From: Hexactinellida sp. DTS-2022
Taxonomy: Eukaryota > Porifera > Hexactinellida
Assembly: GCA_028753945.1 (NCBI GenBank)
Contig: JAPNXP010000009.1
Coordinates: 682,001-746,000 of the forward strand
DNA length: 64,000 bases
Direction: 5' to 3'
In this document: positions 47,628-60,100 of the stretch, piece by piece
How the letters are laid out: each line of letters begins with the position of its first letter
How positions within the stretch are numbered: position 1 is the stretch's first letter
Position numbers and translations under genes: made by a program
The notes under the pieces: model-generated
Told to the model about the DNA's origin: nothing
The model's input: the letters and a program-made list of their open reading frames with translations, nothing else
The model's database searches: none

Positions 47628-50297
47628 TCAGTAGTACTCGTCCCCAGTGAGAGCGGGGACAGCAGACACTGACTGCTGGCTGCGATACATGTGCGCCACC
47701 TGCGCGGCTGTTGTCGCCTCCTCGGGGCTCTTGTCCTCCCGAACTCTAACGAACCGCGGGAACCGCAGAGACACGCCCCGCTCCCGGTCCGCCAGCCCGA
47801 CCGCGGCGCTGTAGATGGGGGAGAGCGAGAGATCGGCGGCCTTAACTTCCCACACGTAACTGCAGTCTAGCCACACGTCCGGGGCGGGACACGCCCCCGT
47901 GTTGTAGTAGGGCTTGGCGCGCGGAATAACGTGCTGCTTTAGCAGGCTGTGCTGCGCCTCCAGCTGAGCCTCGGAGAACCCGGTCCCTGTCTTGCATATA
48001 ACTTGGTACTCCTCACTGTCGGGGTCGTAGCAGGCCAGCAGGAAGCCCCCGTAGTAGCCAGCTCGCTTCCCGGTGCCCTGGTACGCCCCTATGACCACCA
48101 GGTCAAGAGAGTCCCCTGTCCCCTCCAGATAGTCCTTCTTGAGCTTGAGCCAGTTGAAGGACCGCTTGCTGATCTCGTAGGTCGCGTTGTGGTCCAGCGT
48201 CTTTATCATGAGCCCCTCGCACTGGTCCTGAATGGACTCCTCTAGGAACAGCTGTATCTCCTCGGGACAGCTGGTCTCCTTCTGCTCGGACAGCGCGAAC
48301 TCTCCCTCTACAACTCGGAAGCTGCTCCTCAGCAGCTCTCGGCGCCGCCGGTACGACTCGTGCACCAGACTCGCTCCGTTCAGGTAGAGCAAATCGAAAG
48401 CGTACACGCACACCTGCACCTTGATATCTGCCAGGCTTACGCCCTTTCGCTTTCTCGTGGTTAGCACCTGGAACGGAAGGATCTTGTTCTTTTCCGTGTC
48501 GCGGGCGACCACCTCTGCGTCCAGCACGCATGACGTCACGCCCTCCCCCAGGTGTCGCGGCAGCCGCTCTATTACGTCGGGAAACTTGTCAGTCATCTCT
48601 TCCTGGTTTCGCGAGAATATCCGCACTTCCCCAGGAGAAATGACGTGTATCTGGGCGCGCTCCCCGTCGTACTTGTACTCGCACGAAATAGCGGCCTGCT
48701 CCACGCGCTTGAATACCTCTCCCAGCCCCTTGGTGGGGTGGGCCAGCATCGGCTTAAGCGGGATCCCGGGCGTCAGGCGACACAGCCCCGGCAGCGCCTC
48801 CAGTCCGTGCTCCAACAGGGCGGGTATAACACGCTCGTAGTCCGGCAGTTCGCAGTATACCCCTTTCAGTCTCTGCACCGCCTGTTCCAGTCGCTCCTTC
48901 AGCTCCTCCCCCCTTGGGACCCGCCCCGCCCTCTCCAGCTCGTGCAGACAGGCCGCCTGCGCGAGAGAGGTCAGCACGGTCTGTTCCTGCAGGCGGATGC
49001 GCAGCTTCCCGGTGAGCCCGCGCGTCAGGTACCGCGCCTCCGCCCCCCGGCAGGAGACCAGCAGCGCAGAGATCTTCTCCACCTTCTTCAGCTGGGAAGA
49101 AGCCCCGCTGAAGCGAGCTATCTCCTGCAGCTTAGAGAACACGGCCTCCACCGTGAGCGGCGCCGGCTTGAACATCATGCGCTGCGTGCAGCGACTCGAC
49201 TCCGCGACCAGCCCGATGTCCCCCACCCGCAGCAGCTCCTCCTTGATGGCCTTCTGGGACCGCCCGGTGGCCTGCACCAGCGCGCGCACCAGCACGAACT
49301 CCCCCACGCCCAGCTCCTCGCCCCGCCAGGCGGCCCCCAGCCTATTCAGCGTCAGGTATACGCTGCTTATGAGCTCCCGCGGGGAGGAGAGCGCCAGCAC
49401 GGAGCGCAGGTAGTTGCAGAGGATGCTCTGGATCCGCAGTCGCGAGGAGGTGCCCTCCACCGCGCTGAAAGTCCCTGCCAGGGCCAGGTAGGGGACGGGG
49501 TCACCGGATCTCCAACAGGCGCTGTGCACAGGGTGGTAGTCCAGCTGTCCAGGCGAGAAGTCGGCCTCGGGGGTGGGACTCTGATTGGGAAGAGAGGGGA
49601 CGGGATTATTGAAGAGACTAACTGTTTGCTCCTGCTTAGTGACCGGGTTGCGTTTAGCGGGTTTAGGCATCGGAGACTCTGCGGCTGTGTCCTGGACCCC
49701 TGTGTCCATAACTTCCTTCCCGCTGTGGGGGGAAGTGGGACCCCCTCCAGTGGCAGGGGTCGCTACCCCACTTATCTTCAGTCTCTTCAAACTGTTCTCC
49801 TCGAACTTATCAAACGTTCCATTGAGCCCCGGGGTTGCCAGGGGGCTGGGATTAACTCCCGCGGGCACTGGACTGAGCACCATGGATATTGGGTTGTCCG
49901 GACTCCGGAAGCTGTCAGTGGGCAGTTTGTGCTCTGGTTTGACTCTAGCGAGAGTTCTCCCCTCGAAAGTAACGGGGTTGTTCGCAGGGACTTCTTCCTC
50001 GGAGTCGCTCTCCTGGAACCTGGCCTTGGCCCTTCGCTTGCGGCCCCTGAGCAGAGGCAGGTCGGCACTCAGCTCCTTGGCGCCCTTGCAGACGCTGCCG
50101 GAGAGAATGGGGGAGGCGCCCAGCTCCAGAAGGGAAGAGTCGGGGACGCGGAGCTGTCCCAACTTGTCGGGTGAGGAGTCGGACGATTGGGGGGGAGCGG
50201 GTTTGAAGAAAGACTTGAGACTGACAAACGACATTCTGTTATGATTGATTTGATAAAGTATACGAGTTATGCGGACAAGGCCTCTAAGCCCATTCAT
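47628..50297 (-). CDS. LIG1: DNA ligase I, with candidate alternative start
   Basis: Intronless, 889 residues (human 919). The adenylated lysine is in E-Y-K-Y-D-G-E-R-A-Q-I (about residue 545); DNA-binding, adenylation and OB-fold domains follow the family order. Two in-frame starts are notable. From Met1 the protein begins with about 21 basic and hydrophobic residues lacking acids (three Arg, a His), a plausible mitochondrial presequence. From Met22 (50232-50234) it begins M-S-F-V-S-L-K-S-F-F-K-P, a PCNA-binding box like the start of nuclear LIG1. LIG1 seals Okazaki fragments. The 5' third is disordered with nuclear-type basic patches. Confidence 0.95.
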   Translation of the reverse strand: MNGLRGLVRITRILYQINHNRMSFVSLKSFFKPAPPQSSDSSPDKLGQLRVPDSSLLELGASPILSGSVCKGAKELSADLPLLRGRKRRAKARFQESDSEEEVPANNPVTFEGRTLARVKPEHKLPTDSFRSPDNPISMVLSPVPAGVNPSPLATPGLNGTFDKFEENSLKRLKISGVATPATGGGPTSPHSGKEVMDTGVQDTAAESPMPKPAKRNPVTKQEQTVSLFNNPVPSLPNQSPTPEADFSPGQLDYHPVHSACWRSGDPVPYLALAGTFSAVEGTSSRLRIQSILCNYLRSVLALSSPRELISSVYLTLNRLGAAWRGEELGVGEFVLVRALVQATGRSQKAIKEELLRVGDIGLVAESSRCTQRMMFKPAPLTVEAVFSKLQEIARFSGASSQLKKVEKISALLVSCRGAEARYLTRGLTGKLRIRLQEQTVLTSLAQAACLHELERAGRVPRGEELKERLEQAVQRLKGVYCELPDYERVIPALLEHGLEALPGLCRLTPGIPLKPMLAHPTKGLGEVFKRVEQAAISCEYKYDGERAQIHVISPGEVRIFSRNQEEMTDKFPDVIERLPRHLGEGVTSCVLDAEVVARDTEKNKILPFQVLTTRKRKGVSLADIKVQVCVYAFDLLYLNGASLVHESYRRRRELLRSSFRVVEGEFALSEQKETSCPEEIQLFLEESIQDQCEGLMIKTLDHNATYEISKRSFNWLKLKKDYLEGTGDSLDLVVIGAYQGTGKRAGYYGGFLLACYDPDSEEYQVICKTGTGFSEAQLEAQHSLLKQHVIPRAKPYYNTGACPAPDVWLDCSYVWEVKAADLSLSPIYSAAVGLADRERGVSLRFPRFVRVREDKSPEEATTAAQVAHMYRSQQSVSAVPALTGDEYY

Positions 50298-51195
50298 AAA
50301 CTAATTGAAAAATAATCACAAATATTGCAACCACTGTAGTCAGCAAGGAAAAGTTATAAGGCTTCAAAATACTATGTAGTATTCCGAATTATTTGTCCAC
50401 AACAAACTAAAATTACTAAAGCTGCAGTATAAACCAAATTGCTTGTAAATATCTAGAAACACCAAAGGTTCATATAAACTAGTCTACAGTCAGGTTCTTT
50501 TATTATGAACATTCAAGGGACCAAAAATTGTGTTCAAATAGAGAAAGTACTTTTCATGAAAATGAAATGTAAACTGATCTTGGAGAATTCTTGGGCGAAG
50601 TGAACTGATTTGTAATGAAATAACTGGCTGTCAGGGGCGGCTCGCTTATTGCCTGAATATTATAAACCAGAAACTTCACCAATAGAATGTAGAAGTAAAT
50701 AACATTACTCCAATGATTGCTGGACAAATATGATGTGATGTAAATAACTAACTTTGCCCAGGAAACCTAATATTCTTTCGACAATAGATATGTTGAATAT
50801 AAATTTTCGTCTTTCTTTTCAATTTAATTAATAAGGTTGTCAGTCGTTGTCTGTATTTTCTATTATCAGAACAAAGGGAGAAAGAACAGCGAGTCAGGCC
50901 GCCCACAAACAAAACGCAACGAACCGAACATGGAATTGCTAACGAACTCCAATTCAATTGCAATAACCTGATTATAGTCAGTGATTGCAAAGTGTACAAA
51001 TACACTATGGATACCACTTCTAAAAAACCCATAACATTTAGAAGCTATATTGGTCACATCATATAAATACACTTGGAATAATATTACAATTAATAGAGAC
51101 CCAAAAGTTTAAGAAATACGGCCTTCACTAATATTCAAATTGAATTTTTAGTGGTCGATAAATTCAATATCATAAGTAATTGTATTTGGTAAAAC
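50298..51195. other. Intergenic region between LIG1 and the giant gene
   Basis: About 900 bp of AT-rich DNA, the longest gene-free stretch outside introns. It must contain both divergent promoters. A degraded element of the CAGT family appears to begin at 50487 (TA then CAGTCAGGTTC, followed by GGGACC and GTGTTC) but no right end is clear. Short open frames here show no homology I recognise. Confidence 0.5.
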
Positions 51196-54100
51196 ATGAT
51201 GAAGCGAGTGACAGTAGATTTAGAGCATGTCAAGTTTTCTAAAAGACACGTTGAAAAGAAAATTAGCGACGAACCGCCGCGCATAAACACAAAGAAAATA
51301 AATCTAAAGAAACTGAAGATGAAGCTAGTAAATAAGTGGACTAACTCCACTCGATTCGTTAGAAGAGAGCACAACTACAGCAAGCTGTATCAAGGAAAAT
51401 ACGGGATTACACCGAAAAAAACACTCTTGTCCACAAATGCTGTTCCTCGGGCACCCCCTGACCAGCTCTCAATAATTCCCATAAATTCAAAGGTAAAATT
51501 CAAGGGTTTATCTAAGACGCGCGGTATAATGAAGAAACACTGGGAGTGTAGCAGTAAGAGCAGCGGATTACTAAACAACACTCTAATCGAACGCGATGGA
51601 AATCTGTTTCAAAACGCAATCAAAGACCTCGTCAATAAGGTAAGAAAACCAGATACCAGATCATTTGTATAATTTGCAATGATAGTATAGCTAAAATATA
51701 ATCCGTATACCAAATCGCTCTAAATGCAAACTTTAGTAATAACTTGGCTAATAACTACTACAATATAAGAATAACTTAGTGTGTAAGAAAATACTAACTA
51801 CTTATACTTACTCTATTGTAAATAACTATATATGTTACATCTTTATAATCTGTACTTACTATACTTAGATTCAGAACGCTAGACACACAAATGGAGAATG
51901 CATCTTGCGAAAGCTGGCGGATGATCTGGGAGAGATGTTCGTGATGCATTTATTTATTCCAATCAAAGACAAATCCAATAATGGTAAATACAGTATCTTC
52001 ATCCAACTGTCTATGGACATGAATCATCTCTTCTTGATGATGGAGGAAAAAATAAAGAGACTCGAGTTATTCGAGTTGTTAGAACATCTAGGGGAACTGG
52101 AGAGACTGTTAAACTCAGGAATTGTGGATTACCTGTCACTAGATAGCGTGTTGGAGAGTGTACTGTATCCGCTGTATGGCCTCTTTGGTACGAGCCAACA
52201 CCTACTGCCAAAGGTACTCTCGAGCAGTAAGTTAAAAACCAAGCATCGACAAGAGTTCATAGAGCAAGAACTCAACTACAATCCTCCCAAACCCACTCTA
52301 CCGATTGTAATACTCAGCGACGATGTGAGTTTATACCTGAGATAAATTGTTACTTTCTGGTTCAAACCAATATTTACAAATCTGTTTATAAATAACTATA
52401 TTATTTAGGAAAAAATAGAAAAGCAACAAAATCCCGTTCCACTTGATATCTTGAACAGCTCGGATCCTCTGGCCTCACAAACCTCTCCCCTGCAGCCAGT
52501 GGACGCCCACAATCTGACAGCTGACCCGGACCCACTACAGATGGGATCTGATGACTCAGATAATGGGTATTTATCCGGGACTGTTAGGAAATCGAAATCA
52601 AACAAATCGAGAGGGGAATTTGAAAACTACATACGTTACCTAATTGACAAATATCTGGACAAACACACTGCGATCACATCTCAAAAGAGAGAAAAGCTGG
52701 ATTTGGTGATCAAATTGGTGAGAATACAATTACTATTTATTAAGACCTGTGTTTATAGCATTGGTTGTAGGCTTCGCTTAAATATCCACAACAGTACCAC
52801 GAAGTTAGGAAACGCATCAGAAACATTCTGAGGAATACGAGGAGGAACAACAATAGACTGATGATGAGGACTCTTGAGGAATTCGGAAACTCTGGTACCT
52901 TTCCCTGTTCGAGCAATGGGTCACCCGAAAAGTTGCCAAAAATAGGCGACCTCAAGGTACGAGCTATTTACACAGTTTTGTACATTATTAAATTGTAGCT
53001 TATAATTAATGCAAACTTTTCAGAATTTTGACGGACAGCCTCTCCCTCCCTTCACTCCGTTTTCCCAACTGCAACAATCGCCGTCACAGCAACCTCCCTA
53101 CCCCGGTTACAGCTCCACACTGGAAGAACCGACAGCCACAGACACCCAGAGCAAATCCCTAGGCGTTAGGTTTAAGATCCCCTACCACTATGAAGTGTTA
53201 CAGCCGTCTCCCCTGGTCAGCGTGGAAGGGGACCTTGCCAGACAGTTTGCTCTCTACAACTACATCACCTCGCAGAAGGACTCTGAAGGGAACCATCTAT
53301 GCTGCCATTTCTTCGAGACCCCTTCTAAGAGGGAAACCCAACCCGAGCACGATACAACCAAGTCAGTTAAAATTATAGAAACATGGAATTTAGTTTTGAT
53401 ATTTGTGATACAACTTGAAGGGCGATGAAGCAGCCGCTCGACTTAAAGACGATAGGCATAAAGATAAACAAGGTTAGCTGGTACTCCTCGCTTAGCGATC
53501 TCGTTAGCGACCTGGAGCTGATGCTTGATAGCGCTATCAAGCTGCATCAGATCCGGTCCTTCATCGGAAGAGACGCTCTCAGACTGAAACAGCTGATCAC
53601 AAACAAAACGAGAGAGCTACTCAAGGAAGATGATGTTGGTATGTACAAATAAAATATTAAATTTCAAAATACATACTTGGAATAATTATTGTTAAATTAT
53701 AGTTGATCTGACTGAACTTGTGCCTGCAAATGAGGAATTCAATCAGTATTACAACAAGAGCAAGAAGAGGAGACAGCTGATGAACTTCTATCAGACCTTG
53801 GAGAGCTACAGAGACTCCAACTCTCGGGTGTTGCTCTTCTCCTTCCTGCTCCCCCCCACCGGACTCAAACCTCCTTTCTCCGAGAAGAACTTCCCAACCA
53901 TTTTGGAAATCAAACAAAGTTTGAAGAAGAACAGATTTCTCGGTCTAAACAGTCTAGCTCACTCCATTCTCTACACCCTGTACGCCTATCTGAGTGTATA
54001 CCCACCCAACTCTCAGGTACATTGAGTCTAGCCTGCTACTACAGTGAACTCTAGTTATAACTGTTAACTGTTGTATGACGGTTTACTTACAACAGAACAA

Positions 54101-57100
54101 AGTGTTTGGGACCTGTAGATTCCTTCGTTATATCCGACTTCCTTATACTAGAGTTTACTGTATATTCTCCCATAGGCTTTTAGAGACAGCGAAGAGATGG
54201 CCAAGTACGTGCATACCCTATACAAGGATCAGACGGGAGAGACTATGCTCATAACGCGCTATACGCCCAAGCTGTACGTGCTGCCGGGGAAGAAGGGACA
54301 CTACTCGCTTGCGCTGCCAACAGCTGACTTCCTATCCATCTCCTATCAAACTATCCATCAGTGCTTTACCACTGTTCTAGCCACGGAACAGGATATGAAG
54401 GCTCTGTACACGCAAGGCGTAGGGAAGAAGAGCGTGCCAATCACACACCTGATTCCATATAAGGAGGTATGTTGAGTTGTGTTGTTATCTCTGTTTATAC
54501 CTCAGACGTTATGGCTGTGATAGGTCGAGAATCTCATCAAGCAAAAGCTCAAATATATAAAGACAGAACGGAATGGGACCGGAGCAGGGGACTCCGTTGT
54601 AATACCACAAGACCCAATGTCACCGCCAGTAACAACACCTGTACAAACGCCAGTACCAACACCTGTACAAACGCCAATAGCAACACCTGTACAAACGCCA
54701 ATAGCAACACCTGTACAAACGCCAGTACAAACGCCTGTACAAACGCCAGTAGTAGTAGCAGCTCCCATAGCAGTAATAACGCCAGCACCAGCTCCCGTAG
54801 AGTCTGAGAAAAGCACTAGAGTCGATACACAAGTGCCTGCAGCCTCCAAACTGAAGGCTTACCACTTCCCCTCCCTCATGTTCCGTAAGTACGTCCTGAA
54901 GAGAGAGCTCTGTCAGTTCTTGTGCTGGAGTCTGAAGACGTTCGATACTCTCTTCCACTCGCTTGTCAACTTAAAGCCGAAAAAGATAGAGAAAGAGCAC
55001 CTTCGCAAGGTAACTGGTTTAATAAAACCCGGGTTGGCAAAGGTGAATTTCTGATGTAAAAATTTTTATTCTCCCTAAGACATTAGAAAGGTGTTGGCCG
55101 ATATACCCTATAAGTAAATCCTATAATAAATAAACATGTTAGCATAAGGATATTCAACTTAGGTGTACGGAGTAGTAGAAGACTACAGACAACGATTTAC
55201 TTTAATTTACTACGAAGATATCAAAGAACTAGAGTCTATGGGAGAAAACTACAAATCGAACGATCTCATTCGTTTCATATTCAAACAGGAAAGATTTCCA
55301 AAAGGAGTTAAACTTGGGTCAGTGGCGTGTAAGGATTTCCTACAGTTCATGGATAACAAGAATGAGACTTATTTCATTATCCGTGAAATCATGAATCGAA
55401 TGAATTTAAACCTTCAGGATATGGTAGTAACAATTGAGTTCAAAGTAATGAAGCTGGACGCAATGCACGGACTATGCTGGGTGGGCGAGTGGGAGAATAT
55501 TGTGCAAGACATTCAAAAGAATCCCCGCTACCTAGAATCCATGGTCTGTCTATACAGTGAAAACTTAAAATTGGTGAGTTGAAGCATTGGTTAATTAATA
55601 AATAGCTGTGGTAGTCAATACATAGGAAGTAAAAAGTATTATATTTCAAATGTTATCTGTTAGGCACTAGCTGAACTAGAGTTACACGACGGATCGTCAA
55701 AGCATGCTCTGGGAAGAATTATTCCAAATAAGTTTATTCAAATGAAGTCTTCTTCGCCTAATAAACCTGCGCCCATTACGATATCCAGTGGAGACGAGGG
55801 GAAGCAGAAACATAAGCAGCGGCGTGTGTCTGCTCCCGCTGTTCCGACTGAGGCTGACCGTCCGGTGTCCATAACGGATCTGGCGGAATATCTGAAGTGG
55901 AACAAGAAACAGGTCGAGACGGTATTCGCAAAGGGTATCATTCGCAATACTCCGGGACCCAAGTTGATATCAACTGAGTATGTAAATGAAGTTCTAACCG
56001 ATATCAAATATTGGGAGAATAATTGTATATCGGAACCCCCACGAGAAGCTCACGAAAACACCAGTTCTGAAAACCTCACAAAACTATGGAACATACCTTA
56101 CAAGAAAGAGGGTCACATTATTTTGGAGGATCTCGGGAAATACGCCGATATTCCAATTGAAGTACTTGAGACGACATACCAAGTGTATATTTACGTTGTC
56201 AAGTCAGACACGGATAAAAGATGTCTGTCTCTCCAAGGCTTAGACATCAGTCGCTACGCTGACAAGCCAATACGTTTGATTGAGCATTCAAAGATTAAAT
56301 GGATTCTGGACATGAAGTCCAAACACGAAAATGTTAATTTAGGAACTCGTCCTGCCGAAAAGAAAATACACACTGTTACTGTCCCAATTAAGCCGGAAGT
56401 TGAGCTCAAGAATTTGTCCATTAAAATAGCTAAAACCCAGGTTGATCCCCTTATGATATTCAAATACACAGCACTGCAAATGCTAACTGTGGACTACAAG
56501 ATTCTGACTGTACAAAATCAGCGAAATAAAGTGATTAAGTTGAAGCTAATCGACACTGATGGACTCAAAAAGCCAACCAAACCTATCAAGATATACGATG
56601 TTTGTGAGAAACAAGTTGTACTATCACACCATCTCGCGGAATTCACACAAATCGCGCCCTCTAATCTCTTCCTATTCCTGCTTAGGTACGGAGTGACGTA
56701 TTACTCGGCAAACTCTAAAACCATTCAGCTAAGTAGAGAGTTCGAGAGGTTCCGAGACGCGCTAAACTGGCAAGGAGTTCCTCGTTACAAGAACCTCACT
56801 CTGTACCCTCTGACGGAAGTGAGGCTGATAATTAAACTGAGGGAATACGGGTTCTGCAACGTAAAGCTTATAGAAATGTATAACATCTTGCAACGTACCA
56901 ACCAGGCCGTCCTTCCCGTTGACAGTGGTAATTTCATTAACACTCGAGACAAAAGTTATTTGAACTTAAAGAGAGAAATCTACACTACAGAGTTCAAAGT
57001 CCACACCGTGAGAGATCGAGAGTCTGGCAAAACTATTATTCTTAAGATATACGAAGATCACTACCTGTTTAAGCCCCGGGACCCCATTAAGGTATACCAG

Positions 57101-60100
57101 GTAGTGGAAGGAGAGGGAAGTAAGAGGGAGACTAACAGTCTGGTGCTGTCGCATGATCTCGCTCGATACTCGAACATACCTTTAACTCGCCTCCAGAGCG
57201 TGCTCAGTAGCTACACCATCCCGTCCTTCTCAAAAGGAAGCTCGAAACCGGACATACAGGCTAACTTCAATCGGTACATGAAACTGCTACTCAAATCCGG
57301 GGTGCCTCCCTACATGAAACACACAGTGCTATATCCAGTTAAATTCCTGAGCAGTTTCCTGCAGCTAAGAGAGCTGGGATTCTTTAACGAAAAGTTATTA
57401 GACGTCTACAAGATGATTAAGTTCTCTCCGATGCAACAGAAGCGAATTCTCCTCACAATAAGAGCTACGAAGCCTCAGACCGGCGTTAAACGGCCGAACG
57501 AGGATGAAACAGCTAAGCAAGAAGCTAAGAAACCTAATATACCCTCGGGCCTTAGGTCAGGCTTAAGTAGGGAAATATCTGTGATACCGAAGGCACATAG
57601 TTCTTGGAAACTGCTCTCTGTCTCTCCCAAGAAGCCAGCCGGCATTTTCAAATTTCCGAATATATATCGGTTGCCCACAAAGCCCGGGGAGTGGCTGCTA
57701 CAAACCGAGTTAGTCAGGTTCCTGGGCTGGAGCTACGAACCGATGCACAAAAAGTTAAAGTCACACGAGCTAGAAATCGACAGCGTCTCGGATCTGGTTG
57801 AGATTATGGAACAGGGAGGAGAGCCCAGCAGCAAGAGACTCTTCCTGGTCCCGAAACACGTGGTGAATCCCGCTATTGAGGCTAAGACGAAGGGAAAGTT
57901 CATTTCTGATATAAAGAAAATATTTGACCAAATAGAGGATGAGAGTTGTGAGGATTTTGAACGTGCGATTAAACTTTCTCGCATCACTAATGTTCCCTAC
58001 ACCTCCTCCAACCTTCTGGGATCAACCTTCTCAGATACCGATGCGCTGGCAGAAAGCGCGACCTATAAATCAGCTGATACAACAGATACAGGAATATCTA
58101 ATTATAGAACTCACACCCTGTGGCGAAATAATATACCGATTAAATTAAATCTCCCCTGCAGTTCCAGTCCCGAGAAACAAATATCCGCTGCCCCCCCAGA
58201 AGAGGTACAAATTAAAAACGATGATTCGACATTCTTCCGAACAGAAGAGCTGTCTGACTATCTCGAGATTGGATCGCAGGAACTCAACATTGCATTCAGG
58301 GGCAGTCGCTTAGATTCCCACGGTAAATCTGAATATTTGGTAAGAGCGACAAAAGATCTTCAGCTGTTCATATCTCTCAGAAGAATTGGAATATCAAAAC
58401 ATGAAATATGGTTTGTTTACTTTGCATGCAAAAAGATCACATGGGAAAGATTTGAAGAGAAAATACATTCAGATAACTATGTGAACGAAAATTTTAAAAT
58501 CGGGCCGCACAAAACTAAACTGGTTATCCCTGAGCGGATCAAGACAAGAGAGGTACTCCCGAGACACATCAGCACTGTCTACAACATTCCTGGCTACGAA
58601 GAGAGCTATTACATTCTGGAAGAAGTCGCCTTGCAGATGGAGATCTCGTATAGCAAGCTGCTGAAAACAAAAGATCTGGTGGTCTTCCAAAATATAAAAA
58701 GAGATAACTCAGGTAAGACGAATACATAATTATACGAGTTTATCTCAGGATAATAATAATAATAATAATATATATTTGTTTGCTAGGAGAGAAAGATTCG
58801 TTGGTTCTGCCATTCACTCTGGCCAGAGTAGAGGATCTCCAACCTTTAAGCTTGATGCACAATATCGGCATCCCTGGCAATGTTGCACTAGAGATATTCC
58901 AGCAACTGAGACAACTACACGACTTCAATACTTGGCAAGTTCACGACTTCACTCCAATCTGCATACAAGGGTATCAACCAAAAGTATTGGAGAACTGGAT
59001 GTCTGTCGATAATAGAGATGGATTAGTGTTGCAGCACGTAAGTCCCTTCTACAATCAACTGTATTACTCTATGAGACTCTGTTGATATAGGTAGCTACAG
59101 TTCTCGGAATATCCTCCCATCTACTGGAGAAGAAATACGAACGCTCGAGTTTCCATTTTAAACCGAATTCCATACAACACATTCTGTTGCGAGCTCAGAG
59201 ACTCTCTCTCCCAGAAGAATTCGATCATTTCACTTTCATCCCCTACTCTGCCTTGCTGTATAAAGACATTGGCTATCTCAGACAGCTGTACCCCATGCAG
59301 ATAACCTCGTTACTCTCGCACGACACAGAAGCATGGACGCACAAGCTATTCCCCGAGCTGGCTATAAAGCGTACTCGCACTGAGACTGAGCTGTGCCTTA
59401 AGACTGTCTCTTTCAGCGGTCTCACTGTTAAGTTAATTTCAAAACAAGACTTGGTATTCTCTAACGCTATCAAACTCAACGTGCTCCCGAATGGCGAGGA
59501 GGTGGTACTCGCCTCAGATTTGATGCGCGCTTTCAGCAACTGCCAGTTTACGGACAGCTCTCTCGTCAAGCTGTGTGAGTGTTTGGGACTTAAAACCTCG
59601 GAACCCTCGATACCTGTCACGCGGTACGTCCATTTGCAGAGAGGCGACCTAACAGTGGAAGACATAGCCTCCATGCTTCTGGTGTCCTACAACAGAAACC
59701 TGCAGCTGGTGATGCTGCTGCTCGGACTGGGGGCGGAGCCGAGTCAGCTGCTCAAGCTGGTCACCGACGCAGAGTGGAGAGGCTTCCCAGAGAGCATAGC
59801 CGTGTTGCTAAGCAGACCCGAGACGCTTCAAGATTGTGAGTTAAGAAATACAGTCAACTCCGCTTAATAGAGCCACCGGTTGATATATCTCACTGTTTAA
59901 TCAGGTCAAAATTTCACAGGATTTATAGGACGGAATTACATTTTGGATAAAAATATTTTCGGTTAATAGATTTATCTGCTTAATCGGGTCAAAGTAACCT
60001 GGTCCCGAGGTGACTCTATTAAGCGGAGTCGACTGTACGTATATCTTAAAACATAAATAATTACTTTTGTAACTTTAGGGCTCAATGAATATCTAACAGA

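Noticed and set aside
48552..50174. 540-codon plus-strand open frame opposite LIG1
   Set aside because: It is antisense to the unmistakable LIG1 coding sequence; the translation is low-complexity Leu/Gln/Arg-rich with no domain, as expected for the complement of GC-rich coding DNA.
50748..51032. 94-codon minus-strand frame in the LIG1 upstream region
   Set aside because: No recognisable domain, AT-rich, and similar-length frames occur by chance there.
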